From Acuticoccus sediminis (lineage in GTDB: Bacteria; Pseudomonadota; Alphaproteobacteria; Rhizobiales; Amorphaceae), in assembly GCF_003258595.1 (NCBI RefSeq), contig NZ_QHHQ01000002.1, forward strand, positions 744,001 to 808,000: a stretch of DNA of 64,000 nucleotides. Direction: 5' to 3'. Position 1 is the stretch's first letter. Every line of letters starts with the position of its first letter. The notes below the pieces were generated by a model. It did not search any database. It was not told the DNA's origin and saw only the letters and a list, made by a program, of their open reading frames with translations. Made by a program: the position numbers and the translations under genes. Shown here piece after piece: positions 52,297 through 60,444 of this stretch.

Positions 52297-53045
52297 GCGG
52301 TGTCCCTCCCGAGGTAGGCGTCCTGGACGCGCTGGCTCGTGCGGATCTGCGCGGGCGGCCCCTCCTCGATCATCCGGCCGAGGCTCAGGACCGAGACCGT
52401 GTCGGAGATCTCCATGACGATGTTCATCTTGTGCTCGATGAGAAGGATCGTGTAGCGCCCCGCCAGGCTCCTGATGAGGTGGGTCATCTCCACCGTCGCC
52501 TCGGGCGCGAGCCCCTGCGTCGGCTCGTCCAGCAGCAGCAGGCGGGGCAGTCCCGCGAGGCTGACCGCCACCTCCAGCATGCGGCTCTGGCCGTGCGAGA
52601 GGGTGCGCGCAAGGGCCGTCGTCTTGTGGGCGAGACCCACCTCTCGGATGATCTGGGCGGTCTTTTCCTCGATGTCGGGGAAGGCGTTGCGGCGCTTCAG
52701 GTAGTCCGCCGGCCCCTTGTTCATCCGCGCGAACAGCGCCGCCCAGACGTTGTCGTGGATGGTGAGGTCCGGGAAGACGTTGGTGCGCTGGAAGCACCGC
52801 GATATGCCGAGGTGCGGCATCCGGTGCGGCGGTGTCCCGGTGATGTCCGTCCCGTCGAAGGTGACGGTGCCGGAGGAGGGGAGGATCTCCCCGGAGATCA
52901 GGTTGAAGAAGGTGGACTTGCCCGCCCCGTTCGGCCCGATCACGGAGTGGATGGTGCCTTCCCTGACGGCAAGGTCCACTCCGTTGACGGCGAAGACGCC
53001 GCCGAAGTGCCTGGCGAGCCCGGTGCACTGGAGGATCACGCTCAT
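52293..53045 (-). CDS. ABC transporter ATP-binding protein, LivG-like (HAAT family)
   Basis: A 250-residue ATPase with Walker A GPNGAGKST, a signature reading LSHGQSRMLEVAV (His for Gly, as is common in LivG/UrtD proteins), Walker B LLLLDEPTQGLAP and H-loop IEHKMN. Its ATG overlaps the LivM-type stop by 4 bases. It pairs with the LivF-like ATPase. Confidence 0.93.
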   Translation of the reverse strand: MSVILQCTGLARHFGGVFAVNGVDLAVREGTIHSVIGPNGAGKSTFFNLISGEILPSSGTVTFDGTDITGTPPHRMPHLGISRCFQRTNVFPDLTIHDNVWAALFARMNKGPADYLKRRNAFPDIEEKTAQIIREVGLAHKTTALARTLSHGQSRMLEVAVSLAGLPRLLLLDEPTQGLAPEATVEMTHLIRSLAGRYTILLIEHKMNIVMEISDTVSVLSLGRMIEEGPPAQIRTSQRVQDAYLGRDTA

Positions 53046-53980
53046 CGTGTGGCCTCCGCCTCTCCCGCGCGCCGGCCGGTGAGCTTCGCCGCGACGGTCT
53101 CGACGAGGCCGACGATGCCGCCCCGAAAGAAGAGCACGGTGATCGCGAAGATGATGCCGAGCACCAGGAGCCAGCGCGCCCAGATCACCGCCAGCGTGTC
53201 GGAGAGGAAGATGTAGGCGACGGCGCCGATCACCGGGCCGAAGAAGTTCCCCGAGCCGCCGAAGAGCAGCATGAAGATGAAGTCGCCGGAGCGCAGCCAG
53301 TGGATCTGGTCGATCGGCACGATCCCGTAGAGCATCGCGTAGACGCCGCCCGCGAGTCCGGTGAACGTGGAGGAGATCACGAAGGCGTACCAGCGGAAGC
53401 GGCGCACGTCGTAGCCGACCGCGGCCGTGCGCGACGGGTTTTCCCGGATCAGGCGGAAAACGAGGCCGAGCGGCGCGTGAAGGATCCGCCAGATCACCAG
53501 CAGCGAGGCGAGGAGGACCACCGCGGTGAAGACGTAGAACGCCATCGGTGTCGCGATGAACTCGGGCCGCGGAATGCCGGGCAGGCCGTCCTCGCCGCCG
53601 GTCACGCCGGTCCAGATGTAGGCGATGAAGTAGAACATCTGGTTGAAGGCGAACGTCAGGCAGATGAAGTAGAGCCCGGTGCGACGCACGCAGAAAAAGC
53701 CCACCGCCATGGACAGCACCATGACGACGAGGGCGGCGCCCGGCAGCGCCACGATGAGCGGCAGGCCCGCCTTCAGCATCAGGCCGGACGCGTAGGCGCC
53801 GGAGCCGAAGAACATCGCCTGGCCGAACGAGAGCATCCCCGTGTAGCCGACCATGATGTTGGTGGCGACGGCGACGAGGGCGAACACCAGCATCTCCGCC
53901 GCGGTGACCATCGGGAAGAGGAACGGCGCCGCGACGACGAAGACGAGGAGGAGGACGAGAAGGATACGGTCTGTGGTCAT
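53042..53980 (-). CDS. ABC transporter permease, LivM-like (HAAT family)
   Basis: A 312-residue permease with about eight to ten helices. LivM features include NIMVGYTGMLSFGQAMFFGSGAYA, the EAA-type loop FRLIRENPSRTAAVGYDVRRFRW and GLAGGVYAMLYG. The start ATG overlaps the LivH-type stop by one base (TGATG). It is one half of the membrane channel. Confidence 0.93.
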   Translation of the reverse strand: MTTDRILLVLLLVFVVAAPFLFPMVTAAEMLVFALVAVATNIMVGYTGMLSFGQAMFFGSGAYASGLMLKAGLPLIVALPGAALVVMVLSMAVGFFCVRRTGLYFICLTFAFNQMFYFIAYIWTGVTGGEDGLPGIPRPEFIATPMAFYVFTAVVLLASLLVIWRILHAPLGLVFRLIRENPSRTAAVGYDVRRFRWYAFVISSTFTGLAGGVYAMLYGIVPIDQIHWLRSGDFIFMLLFGGSGNFFGPVIGAVAYIFLSDTLAVIWARWLLVLGIIFAITVLFFRGGIVGLVETVAAKLTGRRAGEAEATR

Positions 53981-54840
53981 CAGCGCGTCCCGAAGAGGCC
54001 CTGCGGACGGGCGATGATCGTGAGGCCCATCAGGATGTAGATCACGACGTTCGCCGCCTGCGGCCACCAGATCGTGGTGAGCCCTTGGGCGATGCCGATG
54101 AGGATGCCGGCGACGATCGCGCCCGGCACGCTGCCGAGCCCCGCCACCACGACGATGACGAACGAGATCGGCAGGATGTCGAGCCCCATCGTCGGCGTCA
54201 GGCCCAGGATGGGGGTGGCGAGCGCGCCCGCCAGACCCGCCAGCCAGGCGCCGAGCCCGAAGGTGAGCAGGAACATCTTGTCGATGTTGATGCCGAGCAC
54301 CGACGCCATCTCGCGGTCCTCGATCCCCGCGCGCAGGATCGCGCCGAGATTGGTGAAGGTGAGGAACACCGTGAGCGTGACGATGATGATCAGCGTGAAG
54401 ACGATGAGCGCCAGGCGGTAGGTCGGGTAGATGACGAAGCCGAGGTTCGTCGCGCCCATCAGCGCCTTCGGCGGCATCACCGAGAAACCGACGGGCCCCC
54501 AGATGATGACGATCAGCTCCTGCAGGATGAGCGCCATCGCGAACAGGAAGAGCAGCTGGTAGTCGTGATGCGCGCTGTAGAGGCGGCGGATCCCCTGATG
54601 CTCCAGGACGAGGCCGATGAGGACCGTTCCGAGCGGGGCGATCAGAATGGCGATGTAGAACGAGCCCGTGAGCCTGGCGACCGTGTAGGTGAGGTACGCG
54701 CCGATCGCGTAGAGCGCGCCGTGGGCGAAGTTGGGGATGTTGAGGATCCCCAGGATAAGGGTCAGCCCGACGCCCACGAGGGCGTAGATCATTCCGAGCG
54801 CGAACCCGTTGAGCAGCTGACTGAGGATGAGAAACGTCAT
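53980..54840 (-). CDS. ABC transporter permease, LivH-like (HAAT family)
   Basis: A 286-residue permease. LivH features include LLNGFALGMIYALVGVGLTLILGI, NIPNFAHGALYAIGAYL, and the EAA-type loop RAGIEDREMASVLGINIDK. The C-terminus has VVVAGLGSVPGAIVAGILIG and ARPQGLFG. It is the first permease after the binding-protein gene, separated from it by 148 GC-rich bases with a hairpin. Confidence 0.93.
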   Translation of the reverse strand: MTFLILSQLLNGFALGMIYALVGVGLTLILGILNIPNFAHGALYAIGAYLTYTVARLTGSFYIAILIAPLGTVLIGLVLEHQGIRRLYSAHHDYQLLFLFAMALILQELIVIIWGPVGFSVMPPKALMGATNLGFVIYPTYRLALIVFTLIIIVTLTVFLTFTNLGAILRAGIEDREMASVLGINIDKMFLLTFGLGAWLAGLAGALATPILGLTPTMGLDILPISFVIVVVAGLGSVPGAIVAGILIGIAQGLTTIWWPQAANVVIYILMGLTIIARPQGLFGTR

Positions 54841-54921
54841 CTGAGGGCTGGCAGTCCTGGCGTGAGGTGGCCGGCGGCGGCCGGCGCGGTGCGGGCGCCG
54901 CCACGCGCGGCGCGTCGGGGT

Positions 54922-54944
54922 CGGCGGCGCGCCGGGCGCCGCCG
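54922..54944 (-). terminator. Intercistronic hairpin between LivK- and LivH-type genes
   Basis: The stem CGGCGGCG (54922-54929) and CGCCGCCG (54937-54944) has a 7-base loop and sits in an extremely GC-rich spacer (54841-54988) that can form several further stems. It probably protects the binding-protein mRNA or reduces read-through to the permease genes. Confidence 0.5.
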
Positions 54945-54988
54945 CTCGGGCCGCCGGCCGGACCGGTGCGGCCCGGCGGCGGTGCGGC

Positions 54989-56215
54989 TCAGAAGCCGCC
55001 GATGTCGGCGCAGCCGTTCATCTCGGCCGGCTGCGGCGTGTCGGAGGTGAGGACGATCTCGCCGAAGTCGTACTCGTTCTCCATCTCGCTCTCCGGCTTC
55101 GTCTTCAGGACGAAGTAGGGGCGGACGGTCTGGTGCGTCTTGGCGTCGATCTTGAAGTGGCCGACGAAGTTGTCGCCTTCCATCCCCTCGAGGGCCTCGA
55201 CGACGGCCTGCGGCTCGGTGCTGCCGGCCTTCTCCATCCCGGCGAGGAACATCGAGGCGAGGCCGTAGCCGGCGGCGGGACCGTAGCCCGGGGGCACGCC
55301 GTCGTTCTTGGCCTTGTACTTCTCGACGAAGTCCTTGTTCTCGGGGTTGTCGATCGTCCAGTAGTAGTTGGTGCCGACGATCAAGTTCTCACGCATCGCC
55401 GGGTCGAGCTGCACCAGCTCCTCCACGCCCGACGACCAGGACATGATGACCGGCTTGGCCGGCGCGAAGCCGAAGTTGTTGAGCTGACGCACCGCGGAGA
55501 TCGCGTCGAGGCCGAAGTTGATCATGAAGACCGCGTCCGGGTTGGCCGCCATCGCCTTGGTGATGAAGGTCGAGAACTCGCGGTTGCCGAGCGGGTGACG
55601 GTCCGCGCCGACGACCTCGAGGCCGTATTTGGGCGCCAGCTCCTCGACGTACTTCTGCAGCGACCAGCCGAACGCGTAGTCGACGACGAAGAGGTAGATC
55701 GACTTCGCGTCCGGGTGCAGCTCCTTGAACGCCTTGAGGTTGGCGTCCATCGCGGTCCACGCGTTGGCGGCCCACTGGAAGGCGTAGCGGTGGCACTTCT
55801 TGCCGGAGATGTCCTCCGAGCCGCCGGAGAAGAAGTACGGCACCTTGTTGTTCTTCGACACCTCGGTGAGCGCGAGCGCCACGCCCGAGGACCACGGGCC
55901 GATCATGTACTGGACGCCGTCGGTCTCGATGGCGGCCTGCGCGCGGCGGGTGGCGGCGCCCGCCTCCGTCTCGCTGTCGCGGGTGATGTAGTTGATCGTC
56001 TTGCCGGCGATCTCGCCACCCACGTTCTCGAAGGCGACTTCGGCGCCCGAGTTGAGGATCGGGCCGAGGTCGGCATATGGGCCGCTGAAGGGCCAGATGC
56101 CGAGGAAGGTGACGCTGTCGTCCTGCGCCGTTGCGATCGAAGGGGCAGCGACCGCACCCATGAACGCGGCGAGCGCCGCCGCTGCGACGGCGCGTCGTGG
56201 CATGAAGTTTCTCAC
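54989..56215 (-). CDS. ABC transporter substrate-binding protein, LivK-like (HAAT family)
   Basis: A 408-residue periplasmic protein. A Sec signal (AAALAAFMGAVAAPSIATAQ, cleavage near residue 31) is followed by the type I binding-protein fold: FLGIWPFSGPYADLGPILNSG, YITRDSETEAGAATRRAQ, MIGPWSSGVALALTEVS and VVGADRHPLG. The start is GTG at 56215 with AAGGAG about 5 bases upstream; an ATG four codons later is possible. It is the first gene of the six-gene HAAT/amidase operon. The ligand is unknown; amide- or urea-type compounds are plausible given the coupled amidase. Confidence 0.92.
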   Translation of the reverse strand: MRNFMPRRAVAAAALAAFMGAVAAPSIATAQDDSVTFLGIWPFSGPYADLGPILNSGAEVAFENVGGEIAGKTINYITRDSETEAGAATRRAQAAIETDGVQYMIGPWSSGVALALTEVSKNNKVPYFFSGGSEDISGKKCHRYAFQWAANAWTAMDANLKAFKELHPDAKSIYLFVVDYAFGWSLQKYVEELAPKYGLEVVGADRHPLGNREFSTFITKAMAANPDAVFMINFGLDAISAVRQLNNFGFAPAKPVIMSWSSGVEELVQLDPAMRENLIVGTNYYWTIDNPENKDFVEKYKAKNDGVPPGYGPAAGYGLASMFLAGMEKAGSTEPQAVVEALEGMEGDNFVGHFKIDAKTHQTVRPYFVLKTKPESEMENEYDFGEIVLTSDTPQPAEMNGCADIGGF

Positions 56216-56377
56216 GGTATCTCCTTGTAGCCTTCGCAAGCTGCGGTGACCGGGGAAGACATCGCGAGCCGTTCGCCGGTCTACCCCCGGGTGCGTTACA
56301 AGTGGCATGCCAAACCGGCGAAATTTAATTCCGCCGGTGCCCCCGTGCCCAGCGTGCCGGCAGAACGTACCGAGGGA

Positions 56378-56403
56378 GCCGGAGGCCGCAGGGCGGCTCC
56401 GGC
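56378..56403 (-). terminator. Hairpin after the N-carbamoylase gene
   Basis: The 7-bp arms GCCGGAG (56378-56384) and CTCCGGC (56397-56403) lie 8 bases beyond the stop of the carbamoylase gene and can end the RpiR-TRAP-carbamoylase transcript before the HAAT operon. The remainder of 56216-56410 should carry the HAAT operon promoter. Confidence 0.45.
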
Positions 56404-56410
56404 GGCACGG

Positions 56411-57349
56411 TCACTTCGCGGGGACGGGGGCTGGCCGGGCGGCCGTCATCGGCTCGGCGATGGCGGTATAGAGGTCCGGCTGCCGGTGGGCGGTGAAGTT
56501 GAAGATGTTGCTGCGGATCTCCTTGCAGCGGTCGAGGTCGATGTCCGCCACCACGAGCTCGTCGCCGCGCGTGGAGGCGACCGCGATGATCTCGCCGGTC
56601 GGCGCGACGATGCACGAGCCGCCGATCATCTCGCAGCCCTCCTCGAGCCCGGCCTTGGCCGTGGCGACGACGTAGGTGCCGTTCTGGTAGGCGCCGGCCT
56701 GCAGGGAGAGGTGGTTGTGGAAGTCCTGCAGGTGGTCGATCGCGGGCGAGGCCGGGTCGTGCTGCGGGGTGTTGTACCCGAGGAGGACCAGCTCGGCGTT
56801 CTGCAGGCCGAGGATGCGCCAGACCTCGGGCCAGCGCCGGTCGTTGCAGATGCACAGCCCGACGCGACCGCCGAGGGCATCGACGACCGGGAAGCCGAGG
56901 TTGCCGCGTTCGAAGTAGCGCTTCTCGAGGTTCTGGAACGGCCGCCAGGGCTCGTTCTCGCGATAGCCCGGCAGATGCACCTTGCGGTACTTCGACACGA
57001 TCGTGCCGTCCGGACCGACGAGGATCGCCGTGTTGTAGCGGTGCTCGCCGTCGATCTCGGCATAGCCGAGGTGGAAGGCGATGCCGAGCTCGCGCGCCTT
57101 GTCGAACAGGGGCTGCGTCTCGGCCGAGGGCATCTCTGTCTCGAAGTAGCGGTCGATCGCGGCTTGGTCTTCCATGTACCAGTGCGGGAAGAAGGCGGTG
57201 AGCGCCGCTTCCGGGAAGACGACCAGTTCGACGCCGCGCCGGTGCGCCTTCTCCATCAGGGCGATCATCCGCGCGACGGCGGAGGCGCGGGGCTCGTCGT
57301 CGGCGATGGGGCCGAGCTGCGCGGCGGCGACGGTGAGGGGTCTAGGCAT
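56411..57349 (-). CDS. N-carbamoyl-D-amino-acid hydrolase (nitrilase superfamily)
   Basis: A 312-residue carbon-nitrogen hydrolase with triad Glu47 (FPEAALTAFFPHW), Lys123 (YRKVHLPG) and Cys168 (CICNDRRWPE). The Lys-Cys spacing of 45 and several segments (TEMPS/LFDKARELGI, QNLEKRYFERGNLGFPV, SCIVAPTGEI, DLDRCKEIR) match the Agrobacterium D-carbamoylase closely. It splits N-carbamoyl amino acids to the amino acid, CO2 and ammonia, normally after a hydantoinase. It lies 186 bases after the TRAP binding-protein gene. No hydantoinase is next to it, but ring-opening-type hydrolases lie across the RpiR region. Confidence 0.9.
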   Translation of the reverse strand: MPRPLTVAAAQLGPIADDEPRASAVARMIALMEKAHRRGVELVVFPEAALTAFFPHWYMEDQAAIDRYFETEMPSAETQPLFDKARELGIAFHLGYAEIDGEHRYNTAILVGPDGTIVSKYRKVHLPGYRENEPWRPFQNLEKRYFERGNLGFPVVDALGGRVGLCICNDRRWPEVWRILGLQNAELVLLGYNTPQHDPASPAIDHLQDFHNHLSLQAGAYQNGTYVVATAKAGLEEGCEMIGGSCIVAPTGEIIAVASTRGDELVVADIDLDRCKEIRSNIFNFTAHRQPDLYTAIAEPMTAARPAPVPAK

Positions 57350-57482
57350 CGGTCAGGTCCTCGAGCGGCCCGCGCCCCGATGGGCGAGGGGGACTGCGGT
57401 GGTTGGCTTCGCCCGCCGGGGCGCGCCGGCCGGGCAGACGAGCGCCCCGCCCGGAGGGCGAGGCGAAGGGCGCGGGGGAACG

Positions 57483-57504
57483 GGCGCGGCGTCGACGCCG
57501 CGCC
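57483..57504 (-). terminator. 22-base perfect palindrome between TRAP binding-protein and carbamoylase genes
   Basis: GGCGCGGCGTC and its exact complement GACGCCGCGCC abut with no spacer, 31 bases past the binding-protein stop. As RNA it forms a very stable hairpin. It occupies the position where the other importer operons in the window also carry hairpins behind their binding-protein genes. As DNA it could alternatively be a protein-binding site, but it is not in a promoter position. Confidence 0.5.
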
Positions 57505-57535
57505 GAGAGGGGGCCGGAGGGCCCGGACGGCCGCC

Positions 57536-58603
57536 TTACTCGGCGCCTTCCATGTACTGCGAGGCGTTCGCCTTCGCGACCTCATCCTTGAAGAGCGCGA
57601 CGAGCGCCTGACCGTCCTCGCCGAGCGCGGACTGGATGTGCTCCTCGAACGCCGGCAGCGCGGCCTCGCGCATCGCGGTCCGCTGCTCGGGCGTCAGCGC
57701 GGTGATCTTCATCGACTTGGACAGGCCCGACAAGCCGCGGTCCGACGCCTCGATGATGCGCGACAGGCCGCGCGAGGCCGACACGCACGCCTGCGCGGCA
57801 TACTGCAGGACGTTCTTCTGGTCGTCCGTCAGCGCCTCGTAGGCGGCCTTGTTCATCAGCAGCGTGTAGGGCGAGAAGAGGTGGTTGGTGAGCGTCAGGT
57901 AGCCCTGAACCTCGCCGAAGTTGGAGAAGGAGATGATCGGGATCGGGTTCATCTGACCGTCGATCACGCCCGTCTGCAGCGCGGAATAAACCTCGCCCCA
58001 GGCCAGCGGATAGGCCTCGGCGCCGAGCGCGTTCATGATCGCCTGGTGCGACGGCACGGTCATGGTGCGCAGGCGGATGTCCTTGAAGTCGTCGAGGTCG
58101 GCGATCTCGTGCTTGGAGTTCGTCACCGCGAAGAAGCCGCCCGTGTCGGGGAAGCCGAGCACCTTCACGTCGCCGAGCTTCTCCTCGATGTCGGCCGCCA
58201 GCGCCTGGCCGAACGGACCGTCGAACACCTCGTACGTGGCGGCGTTGTCGGCGAACGCGAACGGCAGGTTCAGGACGTCGATGTTCTCGTAGTAGGGCGC
58301 CATCGCGCCGGTCGAGGAGAGGCTGATCTCGGTGATGCCGTCGCGCACCATCTGCACCTGCTCGGTGGCCGTGCCGATGGAGGCGTTCGGGTAGATCTCG
58401 ACGTCGATCTCGCCGTTGGTGTCCGCCTCGATGATGTTCTGGAGGACCGCAGCGCAGGCGTGGGCGGGGTTATCGTAGGGATCCGGGTTGTTGTCGTGCG
58501 AGATCCGGATCTGCGCGCTCTGGGCGAACGCCGCCGGCGTGACCGCCATGACGAGGGCCAGCGCGGTGGTGCCCGCGACGATGCGGGGGAGCGTTGAGGT
58601 CAT
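57536..58603 (-). CDS. TRAP transporter substrate-binding protein (DctP family)
   Basis: A 355-residue periplasmic protein with a Sec signal (LALVMAVTPAAFAQ, cleavage near residue 27). DctP features follow: ISHDNNPDPYDNPAHACAAV, VEIYPNASIGTATEQVQMVRDGITEI-type text, the arginine region FKDIRLRTMTVPS and QTGVIDGQMNPIPII. It lies downstream of both permease genes, the reverse of the TRAP operon at 45277-48378. The carbamoylase gene that follows suggests a ureido- or N-carbamoyl-acid as ligand (inference). Confidence 0.92.
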   Translation of the reverse strand: MTSTLPRIVAGTTALALVMAVTPAAFAQSAQIRISHDNNPDPYDNPAHACAAVLQNIIEADTNGEIDVEIYPNASIGTATEQVQMVRDGITEISLSSTGAMAPYYENIDVLNLPFAFADNAATYEVFDGPFGQALAADIEEKLGDVKVLGFPDTGGFFAVTNSKHEIADLDDFKDIRLRTMTVPSHQAIMNALGAEAYPLAWGEVYSALQTGVIDGQMNPIPIISFSNFGEVQGYLTLTNHLFSPYTLLMNKAAYEALTDDQKNVLQYAAQACVSASRGLSRIIEASDRGLSGLSKSMKITALTPEQRTAMREAALPAFEEHIQSALGEDGQALVALFKDEVAKANASQYMEGAE

Positions 58604-58633
58604 GTACGATATCCTTTTGCTGCGGGAAGTGGC

Positions 58634-59914
58634 TCAGGCAAAGCCGAGGAAGCGGGGGACCAGGAGGGCGAGATCCTCCCAGTAGGCGAAGACGAGAAGG
58701 ACGCCGATTTCGGCCAGGAGGAACGGCCAGAGACGCAGTGCGATCGCCTCGAGCTTCTCGCCGGTCACCGACGACAGGACGAAGAGGCAGGCGCCCACCG
58801 GTGGCGTCATGAGCGAGATGTTGAGGGCGAGGACGAAGATGATGCCGGAGTGGATCGGCTCCAGCCCGATCTGCGTCGCCAGCGGCACCAGCACGGGCGC
58901 GAGGATGATGAGGATCGCGGTGATGTCCATCACCATCCCGACGAGGAGCAGGATGCCGACGATCAAGAGGATGATGACGTAGCGGTTCTCCGAGACCGCG
59001 AGCACGGCGGCGGCGATCGCCTGCGGCACGCGCTCGAAGCTCATCCACCAGCCGAGCATCGAGGCGAAGGCGATGATGACGAAGATCACGCCGGTGATGC
59101 GCGCCGTCGACAGGAGCATGTTGTAGAGGTCGCGGGCGCTGAGATTGCGGTAGACGGCGACGCCGAGGAAGAAGGCGTAGGCCACCGCGACGGAGGCGGC
59201 CTCGGTGGGGGTGACGATGCCGCCCAGGATGCCGCCGAGGATGATCACCGGCATGATCAGCGCCGCGAGCGAGCGGCTGAACGTCCTGACGACGGTGCCG
59301 AAGGAGGCGCGCGGCTCGGGATCGGGCAGGCGGTTGCGCCGGGCGCCCAGGGCGATGATCGCCATGCAGACCGCGCAGATCGCGAGGCCCGGCAGGATGC
59401 CGGCCGCGAAGAGGCCGCCGATGGAAACGCCGAGGAGGGAGCCGTACACCACCATGAGGCCGGACGGCGGGATCGTCGGGCCGATGATCGAGCCGGCCGC
59501 GGTGACGGCGCAGGCGTAGTCGCGCCGGTAGCCCTGCTCGACCATCGCCGGCACGAGCGTCTTGCCGAACGCGGCCGCGTCCGCCGTCGCCGCGCCGGTG
59601 AGGCCGGCGAAGAACACCGAGGCGATCATGTTGGCGTGGGCGAGGCCGCCCCGGAAGTGGCCGACGAGGACGTGGGCGAAGCGCATCAGCTGCTGCGTGA
59701 TGCCGATGTGGTTCATGATCTCGCCGGCCAGGATGAAGAACGGCATGGCGAGGAAGGGGAAGCTGTCGAGCCCGGCGAAGAGCTTGGAGACGCCGAGGGC
59801 GAGGAAGCGCTCGCCCCCCATGGAGACGAGCCCGGCGAGCCCGGCGAGGCCGATCGTGAAGCCGATCGGCATGCCGAGGAGGAGGAGGACGAGGAAGATC
59901 ACGCCGACGAACAT
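58634..59914 (-). CDS. TRAP transporter large permease subunit (DctM-like)
   Basis: A 426-residue DctM-type protein with about 12 helices and hallmark loops FFAGLTGAATADAAAFGKTL, SIIGPTIPPSGLMVVYG, VTPTEAASVAVAYA and SLMTPPVGACLFV. The ATG at 59914 follows the DctQ-type stop by 2 bases. It is the channel subunit of the RpiR-linked importer. Confidence 0.93.
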   Translation of the reverse strand: MFVGVIFLVLLLLGMPIGFTIGLAGLAGLVSMGGERFLALGVSKLFAGLDSFPFLAMPFFILAGEIMNHIGITQQLMRFAHVLVGHFRGGLAHANMIASVFFAGLTGAATADAAAFGKTLVPAMVEQGYRRDYACAVTAAGSIIGPTIPPSGLMVVYGSLLGVSIGGLFAAGILPGLAICAVCMAIIALGARRNRLPDPEPRASFGTVVRTFSRSLAALIMPVIILGGILGGIVTPTEAASVAVAYAFFLGVAVYRNLSARDLYNMLLSTARITGVIFVIIAFASMLGWWMSFERVPQAIAAAVLAVSENRYVIILLIVGILLLVGMVMDITAILIILAPVLVPLATQIGLEPIHSGIIFVLALNISLMTPPVGACLFVLSSVTGEKLEAIALRLWPFLLAEIGVLLVFAYWEDLALLVPRFLGFA

Positions 59915-59916
59915 GG

Positions 59917-60420
59917 TCAGACCTCCGAGCCCTGGGCGACGAGCGCCTGGCGGCCGCCGTCGCGCACCAGGCAGAGCGCGAGCTGGATGGCCGACATCGC
60001 GGCCGCGGCGGGGACGGCCGCGAAGGCGGGCGCCATCGACATGCCGAAGATCATCGCCCGCCGGTTGAGCCCGCCGAGCGCGAAGCCCACCCCGTACCAG
60101 ACGACGTAGAGGAAGAGCCCGATGGCGAGGACGTCGCACAGCATCAGCGCGGCCCGGCGCAGCGGGACGGGAAGGCGGTCGACGAGGATCGACAGGCCGA
60201 TGTGCTCGCGCCGCGCGATGGCGCAGGAGATCGCCAGCAGCGCCATCCAGATCATCAGGTAGCGCGCGAGGATCTCCGGCCAGTTGAGCTGCCAGCGGAA
60301 GACGTAGCGGTCGGCCACGCCGATCCACACGTCGAGCACCAGAAGCGCCATCAGGACGACGACCACCGCTTCGACCACGCGGTTCAGCACGAGGCTTGCG
60401 GTGCCAGCGAATTCTCTCAT
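59917..60420 (-). CDS. TRAP transporter small permease subunit (DctQ-like)
   Basis: A 167-residue four-helix protein with the DctQ-like core DRYVFRWQLNWPEILARYLMIW and AIARREHIGLSILVDRLP. It is the first transporter gene, 24 bases after the RpiR-type regulator gene on the same strand, so regulator and transporter probably share a transcript. Confidence 0.9.
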   Translation of the reverse strand: MREFAGTASLVLNRVVEAVVVVLMALLVLDVWIGVADRYVFRWQLNWPEILARYLMIWMALLAISCAIARREHIGLSILVDRLPVPLRRAALMLCDVLAIGLFLYVVWYGVGFALGGLNRRAMIFGMSMAPAFAAVPAAAAMSAIQLALCLVRDGGRQALVAQGSEV

Positions 60421-60444
60421 TCGGGGAGGGGCTCCGGGGTTGGA

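Noticed and set aside
52293-53045. LSHGQ instead of LSGGQ in the LivG-type ATPase as a possible inactivating change
   Set aside because: LivG/UrtD-type ATPases commonly carry His at this position, and Walker A, Walker B and the H-loop are intact, so the protein should be functional.
56246-58597. A 783-residue plus-strand frame across the carbamoylase and DctP genes
   Set aside because: Antisense shadow. It lacks any recognisable motif and contradicts two well-supported minus-strand genes.
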